A stretch of DNA of 64,000 nucleotides from Spirochaetaceae bacterium (GCA_017622135.1 JAGARR010000037.1:29156-93155), one strand, 5' to 3'. Shown: positions 8,909 through 17,710, numbered from the stretch's first letter. Program-made: numbers and translations. The notes: a model not told the origin generated them from the sequence alone.

Positions 8909-9775
8909 ATGAACCAGAACAATGACCCTGAGACACAGGAATTTCCACAGAATTTTATCCAGTTTGAGGATGTGACCTTTGCCTACCCGCCAGTGGAGGA
9001 GGAAGCGGAGGTCACCACCATTTTCCATCATTTTACGGCAGCCCTCCCCGGCGGCCTTGTAAGTCTGGTGGGACCCAATGCCTCCGGCAAGTCCACCTTT
9101 ATGCTGCTGGCAGCGGGACGAATCCTGCCTCAACAGGGAACCGTCTATTTGCTGGGCCGGAACACACTGGAACAGACAGAAGAGGAGCGAAGTCAGCTGG
9201 CCTCCTTCATCTACCAGAATATGGAGTTTGACACGGAGGATACGGTGGCCCAGCTGTTGCAGCAGGTGTACACAAACGGCTGTTTCCAGGGGTGCTGCCA
9301 GCCTGTAGCCTTGGAGTCAGCAGACCACAAGGACCTGCTAGAGCAGGTGAAATGGGTGCTGGAGCTGGATGGACTGGGGGAAAAGCCCCTGTGCACACTT
9401 TCAAAGGGACAGATGCAGCGGGTGATTCTGGGCTTTTCCCTGCTGTACGGCAGCAAGAGCATCTTTATGGACGAACCACTCTTTGCCTTGGAAAACAAGC
9501 AGAAGCACAGAATTCTGGACTATATCAGGAAGTATTGCGAAGACTTTGGGATAACAGTGTATATTTCCATGCATGAGCTGGAGCTCAGCAGGATGTACCC
9601 TCACAAGGTGCTGTTGTTCTACCCAAACCAAGACATGGACTTTGGCACTCCGCAAGAGGTGCTGATACCAACTGCCCTGGAAAAGGCCTATGGCGTACCA
9701 GCTGCTATGCTGAAGGATGCAGAAAGCCTTACCCGTAAAAACCTCCAGGAGCAGTATCAGGATTTGGAAGCGTGA
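8909..9775 (+). CDS. ABC transporter ATP-binding protein
   Basis: A single nucleotide-binding domain of 288 residues. Walker A (GPNASGKST) lies near residue 55, the signature (LSKGQMQR) near 165 and Walker B (SIFMDEP) near 187. The H-loop is probably the His in ISMHELELS. No permease or binding protein is adjacent, so the transported substrate cannot be told. The start is ATG 8909 with AAGGAG upstream at a long spacing; an alternative TTG at 8867 overlaps the lipase gene. Its 3' end overlaps the convergent gene at 9757 by 19 bp. It may instead be a non-transport ABC protein, though it lacks the twin domains of ABC-F. Confidence 0.85.
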   Translation: MNQNNDPETQEFPQNFIQFEDVTFAYPPVEEEAEVTTIFHHFTAALPGGLVSLVGPNASGKSTFMLLAAGRILPQQGTVYLLGRNTLEQTEEERSQLASFIYQNMEFDTEDTVAQLLQQVYTNGCFQGCCQPVALESADHKDLLEQVKWVLELDGLGEKPLCTLSKGQMQRVILGFSLLYGSKSIFMDEPLFALENKQKHRILDYIRKYCEDFGITVYISMHELELSRMYPHKVLLFYPNQDMDFGTPQEVLIPTALEKAYGVPAAMLKDAESLTRKNLQEQYQDLEA

Positions 9776-10113
9776 GGCTTAAATTCCTGTACATGGAGGG
9801 TACCACCAGACAGGGCTTGGAACCCCACTGGCTGCCCCTCTGGAATAGCGTCCAGTTCCCCAGTAATTTCCAAGATAAGTCCCTGCATCCCCCGCAGTTC
9901 CTGTAGCATATCCGTCGTGGCATCAAGGGCATATTCCACCCCTTTCTGGTCTACAAAGCCAAGCCAGGTGTGGGGCTCATTGCCATAGACACCAATCTGC
10001 CCCACCACCGTTACCTGCTGGAGCTGGGCAGCCTCCACCTTATCCCTTCTGCCAAAGGCAAAAAGTGGCAGCAGGAGAACACACATAATTACAACACCAA
10101 CCATCTTTTTCAT
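9757..10113 (-). CDS. Small exported protein, OB-fold-like
   Basis: 118 residues with a signal peptide (VVIMCVLLLPLFAFG) and no lipobox cysteine. The mature part has alternating short strands (TVVGQIG, WLGFVDQ, ILEITGELD) suggestive of a small beta-barrel such as an OB fold. I do not recognise a family. GAGGAG lies upstream of ATG 10113. It sits 15 nt downstream of the M30-like peptidase stop and is probably the second gene of that transcript. Confidence 0.7.
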   Translation of the reverse strand: MKKMVGVVIMCVLLLPLFAFGRRDKVEAAQLQQVTVVGQIGVYGNEPHTWLGFVDQKGVEYALDATTDMLQELRGMQGLILEITGELDAIPEGQPVGFQALSGGTLHVQEFKPHASKS

Positions 10114-10128
10114 CCTACACTCCTCGTT

Positions 10129-11961
10129 TTAGTGATTATGGTTGCAGGGCTGAACCAAGATATACACCTTTTCCTTGTCTTCAACCGGGCTGCTGAAGGT
10201 GAGTTGAATCTCCCCCTCGGAGTCTGTATACCCAATACTGTGCAAGGCAAAGCCGTAGGGCCGCAGGTCTACCCGGCTATTGGCATTTGTATCAAACAGG
10301 ATTGGGTACAATTCTTCATCCTGAGACTGCACCTTGAATATATCGATGGCCTTCATATTTCCATTGATTCCTTCCACAGACCTATTAAAGCTGGGAGCAT
10401 TCGCTGCAGGAGGGGCATTGTCCAGAACCAATGCCTGGGCATATTTCTTGAACACGGAGTCAAATGTCTCGTTCTTCCCGGTGGATTTCAAGGCTTGGGT
10501 TATAGCCTGCTGGTCAACATACTTGTTGGTAGCAATCTCCTTGATAAGCTCCTTGCCGCCGTAGTTGCGAGCCAGATAAGCACCAAAGGCGTATGCTCCG
10601 GCATAGGAAACCTGCACAGAATTACCCCCCAGCCAGTCTGTAAGGCCAGATAGATAATAGTTTTGACAGAACCAGGGGAGCCGGGCAATGGGCGAATCCT
10701 TGTCTTGAACACCGAGATACTCCTGAACCATGTCCTCACAGACCATGGACATCATTTCGTTGGACCAGGTTTGGGAAACAAGTACCTGAGCCTCTGTTTG
10801 AGCATTCTCCATGGACGGCATGGTCTTTTGGCCAAAGTTAATCATATGCTGGAACTCGTGGGCCAAGGTGGAATACAGCATTTCAGGGGCTTCATTCAAG
10901 AAATAGGAATCAACGTAAAAGTACTTGCCGCAGTTGGTGAGACCGATGGTGGCATCTCCACTCTCCTTGGCAGCGGCAGCAGTGTAATAGTCCTTGGCCC
11001 AGAAATACCCCAGAGTTCCACTCTGCTGACCGTCCCTGTAGTCCCCCTCAATATCATAGACCACAATGTTCACCTTTGTTCCGGTGTCACTGCCAGAAGA
11101 TATACTTACTAAACCATCTGTATTTATCATATCGTCCGACTCAGTTCCAAATACCTTTCGAACCAAGGGATAAAGTGCGTCAAATTTTTCAGCAAGAGCT
11201 TTTGCTTTTTCTGATGAGATTTTACTGCCGGAAGCTGGTGAAGCAAAGTAGCTGTCCAGCACCCAGATGTAGCAATAATTACCCTCAGCCTGCAGGGTTG
11301 CCGGACGCTTCGTATATTTGCCATCCGAAGATTTTTCTGAAAATCCCGTTTTCGTGGCAGGAATGTCGACCCACAAACTTTTTTTCGAGCTGTCGACACT
11401 AGCAGCTATAGCCTTAACCGTCCGCATTGGTTCCGCCACCACAGCGGACAAGCCTTCTACAGCGGAACGACCGGCTCCACCAGCTGCTCCCAGCACTGGC
11501 GGCACAAAGTCCCGGGCGGGGACATAATCCTTGCGGATGATACCGTCGGCACTGATGCCGGACACATTTTCCAGTCCGTCTATGGTAACACCGCTGCTTG
11601 CAAAATCATTCAATTCAAGGGACTCCGCACTGCGACCTTCAGCGGCACGACTGGCAGAAACAAGGTAGCGGGTAGAAACCTTGGGGATGACCGCCGAGCC
11701 AGTATTCATCTTCACCATGAACACATCCACCGCCTCATTGGTCGTAATGCTCAGGGTGCAAACATCATGGGGAACCTCGTACTGGACTTGCGAGCCGTTA
11801 TATTCCAAAGACTCAGTTCTACCGTTCCAGTTTGCTTCGGATTGAGGGGCAAACAATCCCCCAAAACCTCCACTGTCAGACAAAAGGCCACAGGCTGAAA
11901 CAAGGCACAACAGAACGAGAGAAACTCCGACCACAAAAAGCCGCTTTCTATTACCACTCAT
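10129..11961 (-). CDS. Peptidase M30-like lipoprotein (zinc metalloprotease)
   Basis: A 610-residue lipoprotein with lipobox LVSAC (Cys24). The zinc motif HEFQHMINF lies near residues 366-374, with a downstream Glu in WSNEMMSMV near 400 as a candidate third ligand; this arrangement is typical of hyicolysin (family M30) proteases. N-terminal beta-rich segments precede the protease domain. It probably degrades host or environmental proteins at the cell surface. The ATG at 11961 is chosen over an upstream in-frame ATG at 11976 because TATAAT ends 6 nt before 11961 and no Shine-Dalgarno site exists. Confidence 0.85.
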   Translation of the reverse strand: MSGNRKRLFVVGVSLVLLCLVSACGLLSDSGGFGGLFAPQSEANWNGRTESLEYNGSQVQYEVPHDVCTLSITTNEAVDVFMVKMNTGSAVIPKVSTRYLVSASRAAEGRSAESLELNDFASSGVTIDGLENVSGISADGIIRKDYVPARDFVPPVLGAAGGAGRSAVEGLSAVVAEPMRTVKAIAASVDSSKKSLWVDIPATKTGFSEKSSDGKYTKRPATLQAEGNYCYIWVLDSYFASPASGSKISSEKAKALAEKFDALYPLVRKVFGTESDDMINTDGLVSISSGSDTGTKVNIVVYDIEGDYRDGQQSGTLGYFWAKDYYTAAAAKESGDATIGLTNCGKYFYVDSYFLNEAPEMLYSTLAHEFQHMINFGQKTMPSMENAQTEAQVLVSQTWSNEMMSMVCEDMVQEYLGVQDKDSPIARLPWFCQNYYLSGLTDWLGGNSVQVSYAGAYAFGAYLARNYGGKELIKEIATNKYVDQQAITQALKSTGKNETFDSVFKKYAQALVLDNAPPAANAPSFNRSVEGINGNMKAIDIFKVQSQDEELYPILFDTNANSRVDLRPYGFALHSIGYTDSEGEIQLTFSSPVEDKEKVYILVQPCNHNH

Positions 11962-11967
11962 GCTATA

Positions 11968-11996
11968 ATTATACACTACAAACTATTGCACGTCTA
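11968..11996 (-). promoter_or_regulatory. Leaderless promoter of the M30-like gene
   Basis: TAGACG, 17-bp spacer, TATAAT (11968-11973) on the minus strand; 6 nt separate the hexamer from ATG 11961. Confidence 0.65.
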
Positions 11997-13022
11997 GAAA
12001 GGATTTGATTCCAAAAGTACCCCCTCCCGCTCCAAGGCTGCTTCCATCCGCCTTACCAGCCCCGCACCCCAGTAGTCACAGAGGACTTCATAGGCGACCG
12101 CCTGTAGCTCCGGCACCACGGCATGATGGAGCTGCTGCAGGTTGTTTGCCACGTAAAAGCGGCACAGTTTTCTGATGGCGGCCAGCTGGCTTTCGGTAAA
12201 GGGCGGGTCCAGCTCCTCCAGGCAGGCAAAGAGGACGGTGAACACAGAGGCGGTGGAGCAGACCTGCTCCCAGCGCTCCAAAGAAGTGATTTTTGTGTTG
12301 GAGGAAATCCCTGTGTTGACAGAATAATTGTAGACAATATCACTGATGCCAAGGTAACGGCGGGCACCATGGGCAATCAGCAGGTACTGCACCACATCCT
12401 CCGCCATGGTGCAGTACATCTCAGGGATGAGGGACAGGGCATGGAGATACAGCTCCCGCCGAATCAGCTTGCCCCACAAGAAATTGTTGTGCTGGTTTTC
12501 CACCAGCTTGTTCTGCAGGATGGCAGCCCCCTCCAGCCGCCCTATAAAAACCTTGTCCGCCTTTTCCTGCAGCTGGGTCAGCACTTTTTCCAAGGCGGCT
12601 CCCTCCAGCTGGCAGCCCTCCTGGGACAGCACCACCTGAGCCCGCCCATGGACAATGTCTGCATCCTCCGCCGCAGCATACAGGGTAGCCAAGGCGGCGG
12701 GCGGCAGGGTGTCGTCGCTATCCAGGCAAAAGATGAACTCACCAGTGGCGGCTTCCACGGCAGTGCGGCGGGCTTCCACCAGGCCACGGTTTTCCTCATG
12801 ACGGAGGAACACTACCGGCCAGGGGCTTTCCTGCTGAAACTGGGAAACAATCCGGGCGGGAGAACCAAGCTCCGGGTCGGCAGAGGGACTGGCATCATCC
12901 ACCACGATGATTTCCAGCCCCGCAGACTCCACCCCCTGTTGAGCTGCCACACTTTGGAGGCAGGACAACAGGCTTTTTTCCGTGCCGTACACCGGAATGC
13001 AGACGGAGATGGCGGGTGGCAT
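11994..13022 (-). CDS. Family 2 glycosyltransferase
   Basis: A 342-residue GT-A fold enzyme transferring a sugar from a nucleotide donor, probably in cell-envelope or glycolipid synthesis. The N-terminal signature ISVCIPVYG is followed by VVDDAS near residue 41 and the metal-binding LDSDD near 100. The frame remains open to 13127, but ATG 13022 is favoured because the homologous fragment at 13948-14106 starts at the equivalent ATG. It lies 23 nt downstream of the DUF3990 cassette. The true promoter was probably separated from it by that insertion. Confidence 0.87.
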   Translation of the reverse strand: MPPAISVCIPVYGTEKSLLSCLQSVAAQQGVESAGLEIIVVDDASPSADPELGSPARIVSQFQQESPWPVVFLRHEENRGLVEARRTAVEAATGEFIFCLDSDDTLPPAALATLYAAAEDADIVHGRAQVVLSQEGCQLEGAALEKVLTQLQEKADKVFIGRLEGAAILQNKLVENQHNNFLWGKLIRRELYLHALSLIPEMYCTMAEDVVQYLLIAHGARRYLGISDIVYNYSVNTGISSNTKITSLERWEQVCSTASVFTVLFACLEELDPPFTESQLAAIRKLCRFYVANNLQQLHHAVVPELQAVAYEVLCDYWGAGLVRRMEAALEREGVLLESNPF

Positions 13023-13044
13023 GGAGGGCAGTCCGCTTGCCTCT

Positions 13045-13260
13045 TTATTCGTCCAACAATTGATATACATACACCCAACCTTCTTGCCATAGCTTTGAAG
13101 ATTCCCGACGTAACGTTTGATAGACATCAGAATTATAAAACGAAAGGATAGAATTTGTTAATGAAAGCTTTTTTGTCCTGTTCAATTCCGTGCAGATTTT
13201 CGCAACCTTATTTGGAATAAAAAGATGCACATTTTCTTGAGTGATTTGGGGTCTACTCAT
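13045..13260 (-). CDS. Small protein of the DUF3990 cassette
   Basis: 71 residues starting ATG 13260, immediately after the DUF3990 stop, with GGAGG upstream. It is helical and charged (VAKICTELNRTKKLSLTNS, YQTLRRESSKLWQEG). I recall similar short proteins beside DUF3990 genes in Firmicutes, often grouped with DUF3791, but cannot verify it here. The tight spacing makes it a candidate antitoxin or accessory protein. Confidence 0.7.
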   Translation of the reverse strand: MSRPQITQENVHLFIPNKVAKICTELNRTKKLSLTNSILSFYNSDVYQTLRRESSKLWQEGWVYVYQLLDE

Positions 13261-13749
13261 TCACCACACCTCCTCAGACTTCAGGAACTGCAAGTATTTC
13301 AAAGACTTCTCTGTATGAAAACAAATTTGATCCACATATTTCCATGTCATTAGCTCTGCAAGCAATTCTTTTTTGCTTAAAAAGCCATCCTCATAAAGGT
13401 TCAGGCTTGCATATACATTATCGTTTGCAACAGCTCCCATTACTACATCGTAATCATAAGAAAAATGAATATCCTGCCTATTCGATACAACAAAATCCAA
13501 CCACTCTTCATTTGCATGATGAAAAACCTTAGTCTTTAATTCTGTTGTTTTAAAAATCATATTATCCATCTCAAACGCAGATACTACAGCCTTCTCATAA
13601 TGAAATCTGTCTTTTTTGACAAGAGACCATTTCTTTGCTTGGTCAAAATCAGTGGTTGTATAAAAGCCAGACCCAAAATCCATGGAATGGCTGGGGGACA
13701 AAATTCTTGGCTCTGGCACAGCAAGGAATCCTCCGTGATAAACTTTCAC
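13261..13749 (-). CDS. DUF3990 protein, putative ADP-ribosyltransferase-like toxin
   Basis: A 162-residue cytoplasmic protein with the opening signature VYHGGFLAVPEPRI and the segment GSGFYTTTDFDQAKKW. Both are characteristic of DUF3990, a family related in fold to ADP-ribosyltransferases: His of YHG and Tyr/Thr of FYTTT occupy the positions of NAD-contacting residues. It starts at GTG 13749, overlapping the preceding stop by 4 nt. Being framed by two very small genes in one operon suggests a toxin with neutralising partners; enzymatic activity is inferred. Confidence 0.8.
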   Translation of the reverse strand: MKVYHGGFLAVPEPRILSPSHSMDFGSGFYTTTDFDQAKKWSLVKKDRFHYEKAVVSAFEMDNMIFKTTELKTKVFHHANEEWLDFVVSNRQDIHFSYDYDVVMGAVANDNVYASLNLYEDGFLSKKELLAELMTWKYVDQICFHTEKSLKYLQFLKSEEVW

Positions 13750-13967
13750 CGATTTTCTCCCGTTTTTATAAAATCAGCAATAGCCTCCAATATAGAGCCC
13801 CTTCCTTGTGTGTGTAAAATCTCATAATGCTTGCTAAGAAAATCAAGCACGTCATGTGCGGCAAAGTAATTCGCTACATCTTGACCATTCTGACCACGTA
13901 CAGCTGCATATTCTTCAATACACCAAGAAATAAAGACAGCCTTCCTTTCAAAAAACTCTTCTGACAT
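13746..13967 (-). CDS. DUF3791 protein, putative antitoxin partner
   Basis: 73 residues beginning SEEFFERKAVFISWCIEEY, followed by VLDFLSKHYEILHTQGR, the typical DUF3791 pattern. It is the first gene of the three-gene cassette. GGAGG at spacing 9 precedes ATG 13967; that site lies inside the truncated glycosyltransferase fragment. Genes of this family are commonly next to DUF3990, which supports a toxin-antitoxin role. Confidence 0.8.
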   Translation of the reverse strand: MSEEFFERKAVFISWCIEEYAAVRGQNGQDVANYFAAHDVLDFLSKHYEILHTQGRGSILEAIADFIKTGENR

Positions 13968-14106
13968 ACCAGCTCACCTCCTTCTTGGCCACATCCCGTC
14001 CGCCACAAGCCTCCAGCCCCCGCTGTGCCGCCACACTTTGGAGGCAGGCAGGCAGGCTTCTTTCCGTGGCGTATACAGGAATGCAGACGGAAATGGCGGG
14101 AGTCAT
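13948..14106 (-). pseudogene. Truncated 5' end of a family 2 glycosyltransferase
   Basis: From ATG 14106 the frame reads MTPAISVCIPVYATERSL, then 34 more residues and a stop inside the DUF3791 gene. About 30 residues match the start of the glycosyltransferase at 13022 (ISVCIPVY, CLQSVAAQ), with roughly 85 percent DNA identity over about 85 bp. Similarity ends shortly before the cassette begins. Confidence 0.85.
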
Positions 14107-14119
14107 AGGGGGTTAGTTG

Positions 14120-15697
14120 TTATTTTATGTACTCATATCCAGAGGTAGAAGATGATGGATACTCCGACTGGTAATACGAATCTTCCACACGCTCTGTTTC
14201 AAAAGCAAGTGTTTCCAAATCTACCGTAATAATACGAGATTTCTTTGTAAGTGCAATTTTGTTTCCATCCTCGCTTACAGAAAATCCTGCATCTGCAATC
14301 ACCAATTTTTTTGGCATAATGGCGACAAAGCCTTGTGGTCCATAAAAGACACTTGCGTCATTGCTAGAAGTTGGACCGTGATAGACAACAGTTCCATCTG
14401 TTACAGCGTCGGTAGCATTGATACCTGAAATTGTTTGACTTGTGTCAGCAAGTCCTAAATACCCCTGAGAGCCAAAACTTGTATCTAAAGCTAGGGTATC
14501 AGGATTGATTTTTAATACAGCACCTAAACTATACGACTCTGTAGGAACGCTCGTATCATACATCGTATCTATTGATACTCTACTCAGGAGTAAATACAAA
14601 GAACCTTCGTGGTAAATCATTTCACTTGAGGGAGGATTAGAACCAAATACTTCAGGTAACGTAAACGTTTTATCAACAAGAAGAGAGGTAGCAGTCTTAG
14701 ATCCACCATCAGAAGCATCTTCCAACTTGTAACTAGAAAGTTGCACAACTCCTAAAATCGGACCATTATCTTCTTGTTTCTCAGTATAAGTCGCACAATA
14801 CACAACATTATCGTGGGCAGCCAAGCCCAAACAGGAGCCTGTATTGACAGTGTCACCCTGGACTGGCTCAAAGTTTCCACCAGACTTCCTGTAATACAGC
14901 CCAGCCGGATCCCCCCCAATGCCATAGAGAGTCCCGGCAACGCTGTCATAGGCAAGATGATTGAATTGTCCATTAGTCGATATGTTCGTATTACTATCTA
15001 CATAAGTACCGTTAGGCTGCAAGTCATACTGTTTCACCTCGGATAGCGATTGGTCATCGCTTGGCATTACATACAAATTTCCGTCGCCATCAAAGCAAAA
15101 CGGTGTCCCTTGGGAGGAATCAGAGGCACCAAACGTGATTCCCGTGTCGGCTGGGGAGTCATACGCTCCATACGGAGCTGTAAGGATATTATGATTCCCC
15201 GAATCTACGTTACGCTTCCACAGCAGCACGCCGCTTACCCGTCCCACTTCTACGGAAAGGGGATTTTCGCCAGACACCACTGTATGGTCGTCCACAGTGC
15301 TGCCAATCCACACCAGGTTATTTCCCGCCCGCACCTCCAAGTCAAGCCGAACGGTGACGCCAACCGGAATGTCCTCAAAGGAAAGGGCGGCCCCAGCCAA
15401 ATTCCCCGAGTCAACCGTAATGCTTGTCTCGGCAGTATGTCCGCCAGAAAGCCTTGCTTTCACGGTGTATTGTATTCCGGTGGCCAGCGTCTGGCGCAAG
15501 GGTTCTCCTGCACTGCGGACACTCTTGGTCAGCACGTCCCCAATGGCAAGGGAAACAGTACCACTGCCCTTTCCTGTAAGATTGACATTGTTGCAGGCTA
15601 CTGACAGCAAGGCTAGCGCCACAACAAACGCAATGACAGAAAGGCTGGCAAGCCTTCCCAAAAAAACTTTCCTTCGTTCCAGTGAATTACGTGTCAT
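14120..15697 (-). CDS. Large surface lipoprotein, beta-propeller-like
   Basis: A 525-residue lipoprotein with a basic, hydrophobic leader and lipobox LLSVAC (Cys35). The first 150 mature residues form a Gly/Thr-rich beta domain (TVSLAIGDV, VTVRLDLEVRAG). The remainder has repeated short blades (GDGNLYVMPSDD, SVAGTLYGIGGD, DNVVYCATY) like a beta-propeller. I do not recognise the family. GGAG precedes ATG 15697 at 8 nt. The stop lies 13 nt before the glycosyltransferase fragment. Confidence 0.8.
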   Translation of the reverse strand: MTRNSLERRKVFLGRLASLSVIAFVVALALLSVACNNVNLTGKGSGTVSLAIGDVLTKSVRSAGEPLRQTLATGIQYTVKARLSGGHTAETSITVDSGNLAGAALSFEDIPVGVTVRLDLEVRAGNNLVWIGSTVDDHTVVSGENPLSVEVGRVSGVLLWKRNVDSGNHNILTAPYGAYDSPADTGITFGASDSSQGTPFCFDGDGNLYVMPSDDQSLSEVKQYDLQPNGTYVDSNTNISTNGQFNHLAYDSVAGTLYGIGGDPAGLYYRKSGGNFEPVQGDTVNTGSCLGLAAHDNVVYCATYTEKQEDNGPILGVVQLSSYKLEDASDGGSKTATSLLVDKTFTLPEVFGSNPPSSEMIYHEGSLYLLLSRVSIDTMYDTSVPTESYSLGAVLKINPDTLALDTSFGSQGYLGLADTSQTISGINATDAVTDGTVVYHGPTSSNDASVFYGPQGFVAIMPKKLVIADAGFSVSEDGNKIALTKKSRIITVDLETLAFETERVEDSYYQSEYPSSSTSGYEYIK

Positions 15698-15904
15698 ACA
15701 ATTATCTCCTACTTTTTCTCCAAAATAGAAACAAATTCCTTAGGAATAAATTATAACCCATAATAGACACAAATTCCATCGATTGAGAAAAAAAATTAGC
15801 ATTTTCGCCTTGTTGAGCGAGTTGTTCCCCACAAAAATTCCTGCTGTATCTTTGTAGCGGGGATACATTACCAGCCACGTTCTTCAACACACCACGAAAT
15901 ACAC

Positions 15905-16180
15905 TCACTCCAAAACTGGCATACGATGTTCCATCACCACGGCTCTCAGAATATCATTCATCTTGGCCTGATACCCCTTGCCGTAGCCTTTCAGAACAGC
16001 GAGCACGTCAGCGTCAATGCGAAGGGTAATGCTCTGCTTCACCGGCTTCACGGTGTAATACCTAAGCCGTGCCTTGGAAAAATCTGTCGTCTGGGGAATG
16101 TCGGTGTAGTCAACAGGATGGTTCTCTAAAGCCTGTAGTTCCTGAACCTGTTCATCGGTAAGCTTGCAGGTAGTTTTCAT
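15905..16180 (-). CDS. brnA: BrnA-type antitoxin
   Basis: 91 residues from ATG 16180. The end contains the RHH-like motif SITLRIDADVLAVLKGYGKGYQ followed by MNDILRAVVM, typical of BrnA antitoxins that bind the toxin and autorepress the operon as ribbon-helix-helix dimers. Its start overlaps the toxin's end by 29 bp, so translation is coupled. An in-frame extension to 16456 is unlikely because it covers the toxin gene. Confidence 0.9.
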   Translation of the reverse strand: MKTTCKLTDEQVQELQALENHPVDYTDIPQTTDFSKARLRYYTVKPVKQSITLRIDADVLAVLKGYGKGYQAKMNDILRAVVMEHRMPVLE

Positions 16181-16475
16181 AAGCCTTTTTCTCCAAGGAG
16201 TCCAACCTCCGGGCGGAAATAAGACGATGTCTGAGTTTTCCGTCGGAACATCGCTCCGAATAAAAGATGGTGACGATAGCAATGCCGTTGATAGTTCCAA
16301 ACCCCTGAAAGTGCTCCTCCTCCAAGGTGGAATGGATGTCATCAGGTATCTCAACAAACCAAGGGTCACAAAATACCTTGGATGCTGTCTCAAAGCTGAG
16401 GCCATGCTTGCTTCTATTGAGGATATCCTTTTCACTGTCCCATTCACAAGAATCATCGGAACTGTAGACCGTCAT
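16152..16475 (-). CDS. brnT: BrnT-type ribonuclease toxin (DUF497)
   Basis: About 107 residues. The BrnT fold signature is clear: EWDSEKDILNRSKHGLSFE near the start, then VFCDPW and the C-terminal RHRLISARRLDSLEKKAYENY. BrnT cleaves RNA and is neutralised by BrnA. ATG 16475 or 16478 is the likely start: TATACT at 16483-16488 (minus) ends 4-7 nt before them and there is no Shine-Dalgarno sequence, so this is another leaderless candidate. Confidence 0.9.
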   Translation of the reverse strand: MTVYSSDDSCEWDSEKDILNRSKHGLSFETASKVFCDPWFVEIPDDIHSTLEEEHFQGFGTINGIAIVTIFYSERCSDGKLRHRLISARRLDSLEKKAYENYLQAYR

Positions 16476-16546
16476 CATGTACAGTATACAGGAGCGATAC
16501 ATTCTTGTAAATACATTTTTGTAGTTACTGTGATTTTATCCTGAGC

Positions 16547-17644
16547 CTAGAACTTGTACTTCCAGGACACGGGAATGGCAAGATAGGTGGACTGCTTGCC
16601 GCTGACGGCAGTGGGGGTGAGCCACTGGTGCACATCAATCTTTACGCCGGCGATGATTTGGTGTCGCTGGTTCTCAAAGATGAAGCGAGGATGGATGATG
16701 ACGTTCCAGGGGTCACGCCAGCTATCATCGTTCAGGAATTCGGTAAAGTACTTTACGTCAATCTTAAAGTCCAGGTCTTCAATCAACTCAAGGATGACAA
16801 CACCACCGGCATAGAAGGGATTTTGCTCCGTGTCGTAGAGGGCGGCCTCCAGATCCGCTCCAAGGGTGAGCCGCCAGAAGCGGAAGGTACCACTGAAATT
16901 GACGATGTGGCTGGTGTCGTAGCGGTCGTTCCACTGGACAATGGGATTGCTCAGGATTTTGCGCCAGTCTCCGTAGCCGTTTGCCGTGCCGATGGCATAG
17001 CCGTTGTAGGTGTAGCCGGCACTGAGGTAGAGGTTTTCCACACCGGTAAAGTTGGCGAACACACTGAAGGACTCCGCGTCCATCTTGTAGTTTGCCCCGA
17101 TGTTGAAGATGTTTAGGTTCAGGTTGGCTCCAAAATTCACCTTGACAGAGAAATCGTCGTTTTCCACACCCATGTGCGGCACGTTCACTCCCGCCGTTAC
17201 CGGCCCCCACACAAAGGTTGCGCCAAAGTACTTCCTGCCGTACCAGCCGTTGGGGGTGAATTCATTGAACACGTTCATAAAGGAACCGGGCAGCGCCATG
17301 TAGAAGTTGTTGCCAAACACTAGCTCCGTCTGCTTGCTGGGACGGAACCAGACGTTGGCCTTGATGGGACTTCCCACCAGCGTGTAATTCTGGTACTGGG
17401 GATCGTTGGACAAATCCAGCCGATACTCAGCCTGGGCCGCAAACCGAGGCATACTGATGAGACCGAAGGCAATGTTGTACAGGCCGCCAAATCCGCTGGC
17501 ATTCTCGCCTAGCTTTTGCCCATCATCCTGAATCTCGTAAATTCCATCAGAGCCGAATTTATTGTACACCTCGTAGGTTTGGGTAAAACAAACGCCGCCA
17601 GCAATCAGGCCAAGGCAAACAAACAGCTTGAAAAGCTTATCCAC
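16547..17644 (-). CDS. Outer-membrane beta-barrel protein
   Basis: 365 residues with a signal peptide (LFVCLGLIAGGVCFTQ) and many amphipathic strands rich in aromatics (NVWFRPSKQTELVFGNNFYM, LYLSAGYTYNGYAIG). It ends in an aromatic residue (VSWKYKF), as expected for outer-membrane insertion by BamA. It starts at GTG 17644 with GGGAG upstream. Function beyond porin-like or structural is unknown. Confidence 0.75.
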   Translation of the reverse strand: MDKLFKLFVCLGLIAGGVCFTQTYEVYNKFGSDGIYEIQDDGQKLGENASGFGGLYNIAFGLISMPRFAAQAEYRLDLSNDPQYQNYTLVGSPIKANVWFRPSKQTELVFGNNFYMALPGSFMNVFNEFTPNGWYGRKYFGATFVWGPVTAGVNVPHMGVENDDFSVKVNFGANLNLNIFNIGANYKMDAESFSVFANFTGVENLYLSAGYTYNGYAIGTANGYGDWRKILSNPIVQWNDRYDTSHIVNFSGTFRFWRLTLGADLEAALYDTEQNPFYAGGVVILELIEDLDFKIDVKYFTEFLNDDSWRDPWNVIIHPRFIFENQRHQIIAGVKIDVHQWLTPTAVSGKQSTYLAIPVSWKYKF

Positions 17645-17710
17645 AAGTCGCTCCCGAACAAAAGTCTACCTAAAAGATAGTATTTTGGGAGACAGAATGC
17701 AAATCACCTG

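Noticed and set aside
12123..13151. A 342-codon plus-strand frame opposite the glycosyltransferase
   Set aside because: Composition is a mirror of the real gene, with His/Gln-rich text and no motif.
15702..15908. Minus-strand 68-codon frame upstream of the large lipoprotein
   Set aside because: No ribosome-binding site, atypical codon use and overlap with the lipoprotein's promoter region.
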